Part shown: positions 57,351 to 64,000 of the stretch, one piece after another
Layout: every line of letters starts with the position of its first letter
Numbering within the stretch: position 1 is the first letter of the stretch
Assembly: GCF_019703515.2 (NCBI RefSeq)
Contig: NC_059388.1
Coordinates: forward strand, 4,429,979-4,493,978
Reading direction: 5' to 3'
From: Myxocyprinus asiaticus
Taxonomy: Eukaryota > Chordata > Actinopteri > Cypriniformes > Catostomidae
DNA length: 64,000 nucleotides
Position numbers and translations under genes: made by a program
Notes under the pieces: model-generated
Databases searched by the model: none
Told to the model about the DNA's origin: nothing
What the model saw: the letters and a program-made list of their open reading frames with translations, nothing else

Positions 57351-58259
57351 GAACAGGATTAGGCATTTATAACCTGTGAGTTAAAATGGCTCACTGTTTG
57401 GCAAGTCACTATTTTTATTAATGTTGTCAGAACTGCATATCAAAGATTCATAATGCATTTACATGCATGTAAAATATTTATTGGTAATTAATTAACCCAT
57501 TTATAAACCCTTAACAAATGAAACACTGATGTAAAATGTTACCAAATTTCCAACTTTCTGCTTGAAAAAGTGCAATAGTATGGCACTTAAAATTGGACAT
57601 CATAACTTGAGTTGAAATTTTTAACCCAAACTACAGCATGCCAAGATGTGTGTGTGTTTGACTTCATAGTCCACAAACAGGACTGGAGCTGTCAAACTTC
57701 AAATTGACAAGAAGCTCCATGAAGATATCATGAAGACATTCGATAACTTTGTGTGTGGAACAGACTAAAATTAAGTCGTAATTAACAGTAATGTGTTTCG
57801 ACTGACCAGTTGAGATCAGTTCACATGAGATGAATGTTAATATCAGGTTTAAATGGAGCCTGAAAGCCTTGAGAGGTTCAAGTCAGGTTTAAATGGTGCC
57901 ATTTTTTAGTGTGGAACTCAGGGCCAAAGCAATGAAGCTCAGCATTAAAGATCACTGCTTCAAGGTAACTGAAAGAAAGAAAGGTCAGAAAAGTAGATGT
58001 GAGAGAGAGAGAGATGGTGGATTTGGATGAAGAATTATAGGTGAGGCAGAAGAAAGCTGAAAAACAAAGATTAGATTTGAGAAGATTAAACATTCTTAAG
58101 TGTTAGAGATGTGATGAAGAGAAACATGTACTAATCAGAGAAAGGGGGCTATACTGATCGAAATCTAATCTGACACGTCAGACTCTAAAAAGAGCATAAC
58201 CTAGTGATGTCACAGATGGGTCAAGATATTCTACATGTACAGATGAGCCTAGGTCAGTG
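57351..58259. other. No gene; spacer
   Basis: AT-rich sequence with no recognised element. Confidence 0.5.
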
Positions 58260-58830
58260 ATAAAAAGAGTTCTGAATGGCACGCAAGTAGACACATGAGA
58301 CAAAAGTGTTAAAGCAGCACCACAAAATGACGTGGTTGCTTGAGCAATCAGGTTTTTGATCTCACATTTGCTTTTTATGACACTATCGGTAAGGTTTAGG
58401 TTTAAGGTTTAGTAGGGAGGTATGTTCTGCTGATTTAAAACTTGATAGACAATTGACCTTAAAAACCTTATCTGTTTGGCAGAAAACTGAATTCACTTTA
58501 AGTGCCACACAGTGGACATTTAACATCGGAACTGCTGCGATACGTGCAAAGGCTGGATTACAAGATGGAATCATAGTCTGAGGGTAAGAGATCAAAGTCA
58601 TTATCCATCATATACTACACAATTTACTGTGAAATTTGTCAACTCCAAATGGAGTCAACTAGCGTCAACTAGCATCGACTAGCAACCGATCGGCCCAACT
58701 GAAAATCAGGGCTAAAATCAGTGTTAAATTTATGTAGCCTTAAGGAACCATGTAATATCATTTTCCCAAAATTTTGCTTCAGTCATATAATTTTCATGAG
58801 ATCAGGCTGCTTATTTCATCGTGTGAAATG
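58260..58830 (+). mobile_element. SINE-like repeat
   Basis: It shares 'acgtggttgcttgagcaatcagg', 'cactatcggtaaggtttagg', 'tgatttaaaacttgat' and 'ccttaaaaaccttatctg' with 18700-18960. It shares the end 'catgagatcaggctg' with 32560-33000. The tRNA-like head is not evident here. Confidence 0.6.
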
Positions 58831-59109
58831 CAAAGTATAAGCACCTGGTTTGCTTTGAGACATAAGTCATTCATTCAACTAAAAGATACTAATTTGTAAG
58901 AATATTCACATTACTAATAAAAAACAGAAAAGTCCTCAAAGTATGCAAGATCCAAATGTATATATCACTAACCTTTGCGGACCTTATAAATTCTGGGAGG
59001 AACCCATAGATTGTATAGGAATAAAGTAAGGAATAATAGTCGGTCATTATTGCAAAATAAACCCCAAGGTGATCCCTAATGCGAAGCATATTTATTATCC
59101 CACTAATAA

Positions 59110-59182
59110 CCATTACACAGCAACTTACCATTACACAGCAACTTACCATTACACAGCTACTTACCATTACACAGCTACTTAC
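59110..59182. repeat. 18-bp minisatellite, about four copies
   Basis: 'ttaccattacacagc(a/t)act' is repeated in tandem. The minus-strand frame shows it as MVSSCV/MVSCCV repeats. Confidence 0.95.
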
Positions 59183-59639
59183 TAAATAAATAAAGTGGAG
59201 ATGAAATATTGATTTGAGTTGAAATGTCCACAATCGAGTGTGACTGTAGTGCAGTTGAGGTTGAGAAAGAGTCTTAGCAAATAGGAAATGTTGACACACC
59301 AGAAAGGGCTGCCAAATGTTGATAGTTCATTAAGATGTCACAGAGTGTGTAAAACAGTTGAATAAACATATTTGACCTTACACATAGTACACGGTACAAT
59401 GCCCGTTCCATTGCTACTTTTAGGATAATACTTGCACCTGGGATATCTCAGAGAACATTTTGCATATGTGTGTTTGTTTACATGCCCTTTACATGCCATC
59501 AGGTGTGAAACAGGCAAAGAAACACTTTAAAGTAAAAGTACTGTGTACGGACACTTAGGTCTCCTAGGTATATTCTTTAATTGTCAAGGAGATGGACAGT
59601 TTGGGTCTAGTTAACAAGGCAGGCTGAGGGTAGTTTAAG

Positions 59640-59990
59640 ACTAGCTAAGCAGTAACCTACTGCAACATCTAGACTGGCTTGTACAGTTTCATAAAAGATC
59701 ACCCAGGCCATTGGTAGTATTGTCGGCAAGGAAAATAATTTAATTCTGGCAGGTAGTGCTCCTAATGGACACTTGAGCTGATGTGAACATAGCAGTATTT
59801 CCAAAGTTTCAAAACAAACTGAGCAGCTACATCCTGGATGCACTGGAGGGGATGTGTGGCTGATGCAGGCAAAGTGAATTGCAGTAGTCTAGTTGTGAAA
59901 TGACACAACTCTAAACAAGAAGTTGACCAGAGTTGGGGTTGAGGAAGGGCCTGATTTACCTTATGTTCTTTGGACATGATTGGAACAGAC
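59640..59990 (-). mobile_element. LINE reverse-transcriptase C-terminal scrap
   Basis: The minus strand encodes TTRLLQFTLPASATHPLQCI and QDVAAQFVLKLWK. This resembles the LAGLPASAIKPLQLIQNAAA block near the end of many fish LINE RTs. The frame is interrupted and no 3' tail is recognised. Confidence 0.6.
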
Positions 59991-60010
59991 AAGACAGTAG
60001 TGTCTTGTCT

Positions 60011-62072
60011 AGTTTAGATCAGTGTTACTATCAGAAATAATTAATAATTATTTCTTTAGTTATTAATCAATATTTAAATTAATTAATTGAATCTAACTCA
60101 TTAAAACCTCATATGGGTCTCCAGTAAATGTAGTGCGCTACGTTTAGGAGCGGGTTTGGTTATTAGCAATAATTAATAATTGTCAAAGATAATCAATAGA
60201 ACATTGATGAGAATCAATGTTAGCTTTTTTTAATCCTTTAAATCAACAATTATCAAATATAATCACTAATCATTAACATCGATGAAACATTAATTAAAAT
60301 TAACACTAGCTTATTGATCATTCAAATTCAACAATCATCAAAGATAATTATCAATTATCAAAAATCAATAGAATATTAATAAGGATTAACATTGACGGGG
60401 CACCACCCTGGAATCAGGGACTAATAACCAGATAGTATAACAGTCTCAATATTAGATTGTTTTCTTAGGAAAATCGACATCCGAAGAATATCGATTTTCG
60501 GGAAAAAAAACAATGAATGAAGGCTTGAATCCGAGCACTGACATCCCGTCAGCATGACACAGGTGTATGCAAAACAAACCAAAACACTTCTCTTTGAAGT
60601 ATAACAAAGTTTATTTATGCAGTAATATCAATTAATAATTAATACAATGCAGTCAATAAACTTCCGACTTACAACTACAAACTAAACAGTGATATGATTA
60701 GATATGGAAATCAAAATAATCCAATAACACATGAGGGTGTGTGTGTGTGTGAGAGCGAGTATGTGTGTGTATGTGTGTGTGTGTGTGTAAGGAGGGACGT
60801 GCACAAAATGGCAGATGTGACTCTCGTGGAGAGGATGTCACGAGAGACTTCCGGCCAGGGAATATGACCGCGAATGTGGGTGGAGAGAAACCAGTCAATG
60901 GCGTCTACCAGTTACTGCATGTATCCGCTTGTACGATAGCTTAGGGACAAAGCGGAGCTTTATCACGAAGCTATCCACTAGCCAAAAATGTGTGCCAGAA
61001 TGTTTGTGAGGGATCGCGCGCACATGTGTGTGTGTGTGTGTGTGTGTGGTTAGTATGAGAGAAAGAGAGAGAATTAAGTGACGGCCCCAAAGCCGATTTC
61101 GCGATCATGGGAGAGAAAGCAGCTGTTAATTTATCACTCAGAGACGCGGTGGACGGCTCGTAAACAGTACCGCGTTCTTTGATTCTTTAATGGATAAACT
61201 CAGTTTGCCGGTCTCACCCGCGATGGCGGAAATGCACAACAGCCCACTGTGGTTGGACCACAAACAGCAAATCAAATTCGTGATAATTAATACCCTGAGT
61301 ATTAATAATGAGCGGACATGGCGGTCCGTAAACTGTACAAGCAAAAACCTTGAAACACAAGAATAACACACTGTAATATTCTATCCCTGCCCAGACGTAA
61401 ACCTCTTACTTGAATCGCATGAGGATGCAGGTGGAATGTGTGTTCATCCATCCTTTAACTCAGACTTGGTTCCTCGAGGCTTGGGTAATGACGGGAGGCC
61501 GTTTCCTCGCTCTGTCGGCGGGCGGTACGGCTGCTGATTCTTGGCGGGCTGGTGGAGAAATCAGAAATGTCGACTTGATTGAAGATGGAAGAGAAATCTT
61601 TAATCTCTTCACTTCTGCAGGCAAACGGATGACGATGCGGATTGCTCGGCGGTCTCCTTCGGATCCGTTAGAGTGTTCGGTTGAACACAGAGTAATCTCA
61701 ACTCGTCCAGCGAGATGGAGATTGTATGGCCACAGTTTCAAGTCGGACGTTACTTCCTTGTGCCACGAGACTGCACCTGAGAGCAGCGATGAGCTGCGTC
61801 TATCCCCGGCGAGCAAAGTTGCTGGAAGCAAATCCCGGAAGCATTTTAGAGGCATTTCTACTCCTGATTATGTCATGGTTGAGGGACGTTCTGTTGTGTG
61901 CCTCATCCAATAGGAGTTGAGAGTTCGATCCTTTAGTGAGCAAGGCTTCATGGGATTTGTAGTCTGTTTTGGACTCCCTTTGTTTGATTTTGGCGCAATT
62001 TTTATCTGAGTTAGGTTTTACGACTGTGTTAGGCCTGCCTTTGTCTTCTATCTGACTACATGAGGCCCAACA
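60011..62072 (-). mobile_element. 3' LTR (2.06 kb) of env-bearing LTR element
   Basis: On the minus strand it begins TGTTGGGCC at 62072 and ends near 60011, the inverted homologue of 5733-7742. It directly follows the env remnant and a purine-rich AGTGGTGAA just upstream of its start, a plausible polypurine tract. AC repeats, the AATAAA signal and the AT-rich 3' third are shared with the other copy. The 5' part of the element would lie beyond the right edge. Confidence 0.82.
61410..61913 (+). other. Antisense open frame inside the LTR, second copy
   Basis: A 167-codon frame, the counterpart of 5924-6400. It differs mostly by replacement changes, so it is probably open by chance. Confidence 0.3.
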
Positions 62073-62468
62073 TTCACCACTTTAGTCTGAAGAGTTGGTT
62101 GTTGTCCAGCATCTTTAGAGCAACTGAAGGGCCGAACAGTTCTTGTCGGTTCACAGTAACCTGTGGGTTATGCCATCCATGTATTCCTGATAGGAAGGAA
62201 AATGGTTGCACAGTCCATGCAGTTCATTAGAGTTCACAGAGGCTTTATCGTCTGGACAGAGATTGAAGCACATCTGGGCATAGAACTTCTAGCTAAAACT
62301 AAAACTACATTCATCACACATAAATATTTCAAGTTATTGGAAGGCACAGCATTAACCGTAACACAATCCTTTGTTGTTTTTTGGTCATAACACAAAATCA
62401 AAGTAGAACCTGACATTGGTTACTAGGAACAAAATGTTAGAGGAAAGGAGGGTTAAAGGTTAAAAGGC
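62073..62468. other. Element internal spacer between env and 3' LTR
   Basis: About 400 bases with no coding frame of note on the sense strand. AGTGGTGAA at 62073-62081 (minus) abuts the LTR. Confidence 0.5.
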
Positions 62469-62912
62469 TTATCCTTGGAAATGATTGGGGTTAACCTGTG
62501 GGATGGGCTCAGACTGGTGTGTAAAATGCGGCTGTACGAGGAGTGAGTCCAGTCTGGCCTGTAGGTGTTGAATGTACCTGTACATGGCGTGTGCAATAAT
62601 TGCGATGATGATCCAACCACAAAGGAGGAGCCAGAGGCCAACCAAACTGATAGGGTGTTCTCGGTAAGTTGACGATCTGCTTATGTGACTAGGAAATATA
62701 GTGGTCAAGCCAGTCGGTTTGAGACTGAACTTCACTGATTTCGTCCCTTCAGCCTGAAGCTGCTGTTGAAGGGTGTCATCAATGGTGAGGTTGTGACCTC
62801 TAAATGCATCCATGATCTCAATTTCTGCGTCATGTTTGTCGACGTTGAGATGATGGAGGACAATATCGTCAATGTGCACGGTGGCTCCTTGGGGAACCAT
62901 TAAGAACACCAT
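62469..62912 (-). pseudogene. Envelope-like C-terminal region of LTR element
   Basis: A 147-codon frame ends in a transmembrane segment (about residues 89-110, LVGLWLLLCGWIIIAII) and a 37-residue tail. It has an NLT sequon near residue 41. Its place just before the LTR fits the membrane-anchored end of an envelope protein. Similar sequence continues upstream to about 63290, but in several frames with stops (for example near 63030 and 63095), so the gene is degraded. The cysteine-poor ectodomain end and layout remind me of errantivirus or F-like envelopes, but this is a weak impression. Confidence 0.55.
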
Positions 62913-63298
62913 TTGGTTTGGTAGCCTTAGTTTAGTGGCTGTATCATGGCAGTTGTATGATATTGGGATTTCGGTGGCTGGTGTGTTAATGAGCCAGCGA
63001 TTGCCTGCTCACTCTACCCTTGTCTCTGTTCCTTCATCTTTGATGGACATGCTACCATGACACTTGTTCAGGGAATTCGGCTCTTAGTTCGCAGAGGTAG
63101 TTAGTCACCTCTCTAACAAAGGAGTTGCGTTTTGACAAACCCAATGTATGTACTTTGTCTTGGTACACATGTTTAGGTTAGGGATAAGGTAGAGTGAGGG
63201 GTTCTCATCATGGTAGGCGAGTGTTGGTGGTGTTTTGAGGTGAATGTGTGCATTACCTCTATGAAAACCAACATTAAATACGGACTTTAGTCTATATA
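62913..63298 (-). pseudogene. Envelope-like upstream remnant, frame-broken
   Basis: Short minus-strand open stretches in different frames precede the C-terminal frame and are separated by stops and indels. They have CHGS- and C-type residues typical of a secreted ectodomain. The Tc1-like element at 63299 interrupts the sequence. No further identification is possible by eye. Confidence 0.4.
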
Positions 63299-64000
63299 CA
63301 CTATGTTGCCAAAAGTATTCGCTCACCCATCCAAATAATTGAATTCAGGTGTTCCAATCACTTCCATGGCCACAGGTGTATAAAATGAAGCACCTAGGCA
63401 TGCAGACTGCTTCTACAAACATTTGTGAAAGAATGGGCCGCTCTCAGGAGCTCAGTAAATTCCAGCGTGGTACTGTGATAGGATGCCACCTGTGCAACAA
63501 GTCTAGTCATGAAATTTCCTCGCTACTAAATATTCCACAGTCAACTGTCAGTGGTATTATAACAAAGTGGAAGCGATTTGGAATGACAGCAACTCAGCCA
63601 CGAAGTGGTAGGCCACGTAAAATGACAGAGCGGGGTCAGCGGATGCTGAGGCGCAAAGTGCGCAGAGGTCGCCAACTTTCTGCAGAGTCAGTCGCTACAG
63701 ACCTCCAAAGTTCATGTGGCCTTCAGATTAGCTCAAGAACAGTGTGTAGAGAGCTTCATGGAATGGGTTTCCATGGCCGAGCAGCTGCATCCAAGCCATA
63801 CATCACCAAGTGCAATGCAAAGCGTCGGATGCAGTGGTGTAAAGCACGCCGCCACTGGACTCTAGAGCAGTGGAAACGCGTTCTCTGGAGTGACAAATCA
63901 CGCTTCTTCATCTGGCAATCTGATGGACGAGTCTGGGTTTGGCAGTTGCCAGGAGGACAGTACTTGTCTGATTGCATTGTGCCAACTGTGAAGTTTGGTG
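63299..64000 (+). mobile_element. Tc1-like DNA transposon, cut by right window edge
   Basis: TA at 63297-63298 is followed by CACTATGTTGCCAAAAGTAT, the start of a known type of fish Tc1 inverted repeat. It is a different family from the element at 3349. It lies inside the env-like remnant. The right inverted repeat is outside the window. Confidence 0.9.
63433..64000 (+). CDS. Tc1-like transposase, partial, open to window edge
   Basis: The frame from the ATG at 63433 has no stop before base 64000 (189 codons). It begins [18 protein letters not shown] paired-type helix-turn-helix ([20 protein letters not shown]), a GRPRK AT-hook-like motif and a second DNA-binding half follow. The catalytic domain begins with [11 protein letters not shown], where the D is the first of DD34E. 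The second aspartate and the glutamate would be beyond the edge. No inactivating change is seen in the visible part. Confidence 0.9.
   Translation, partial: MGRSQELSKFQRGTVIGCHLCNKSSHEISSLLNIPQSTVSGIITKWKRFGMTATQPRSGRPRKMTERGQRMLRRKVRRGRQLSAESVATDLQSSCGLQISSRTVCRELHGMGFHGRAAASKPYITKCNAKRRMQWCKARRHWTLEQWKRVLWSDKSRFFIWQSDGRVWVWQLPGGQYLSDCIVPTVKFG

Overview
The window is vertebrate nuclear DNA, almost certainly from a teleost fish and by inference a cypriniform. It contains short protein-coding exons with GT/AG splice sites, and it is crowded with teleost-type mobile elements: L2-clade and L1-clade LINEs, DIRS-like tyrosine-recombinase retrotransposons, Tc1-like DNA transposons, an env-bearing LTR element, tRNA-derived SINEs and many AC/TC/AT microsatellites. 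Nothing prokaryotic is present. The only host gene recognised is a copine, closest to copine-8 as far as can be judged by eye. Six of its exons lie on the minus strand at 35526-35572, 30618-30799, 27852-27979, 17083-17185, 15652-15709 and 15156-15229. They encode most of the copine vWA domain, and their splice phases agree at every junction. Upstream and downstream exons were not found and probably lie outside the window.

Layout. 1-2370: L2-clade LINE, minus strand, running off the left edge with an open RT frame. 2795-4921: 3' end of another L2-clade LINE, split at a TA by an IR/DR-type Tc1 element (3349-4891). 5733-7742: a 2.0-kb LTR. 9040-9283: dispersed fish repeat. 10236-14868: 5'-truncated DIRS element, plus strand. 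15156-17185: three copine exons. 17953-20146: a non-autonomous element with perfect 70-bp inverted repeats, a SINE and a palindromic element. 21731-27463: second DIRS element, minus strand, with inverted termini. 27852-35572: three more copine exons, with introns holding an inverted-repeat element, a solo LTR, SINE-like sequence and an LTR plus gag-like ORF. 36175-37310: LTR-like repeat. 37403-42948: full-length L1-clade LINE, minus strand, with a 16-bp target-site duplication. 43230-53810: an array of a 138-bp 'gttgctaggg' repeat, interrupted at 44205-48495 by a 4.3-kb inverted-repeat element that carries a spliced DUF4806-like gene remnant. 53813-57350: an L2-clade LINE on minus, split by a second L2 on plus (54678-56850) with a 6-bp target-site duplication. 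58260-59990: SINE-like sequence, a short minisatellite and a LINE RT scrap. 60011-63298: the 3' part of an env-bearing LTR element on minus, whose LTR is the inverted homologue of 5733-7742. 63299-64000: a Tc1-like element inserted into it, with a transposase frame still open at the right edge.

Most mobile-element genes are broken by frameshifts, stops or deletions. The exceptions are the Tc1-like transposase at the right edge (open as far as visible), the L1 RT core, the RT core of the left L2 and the RT core of the right DIRS. The points most worth a second look are the copine exons hidden among repeats, the DUF4806-carrying inverted-repeat element, two in-frame stop codons shared by both DIRS copies, the env-bearing element with 2-kb LTRs, and the modular 138-bp array. 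I do not see a clearly new biological system with a demonstrable function.
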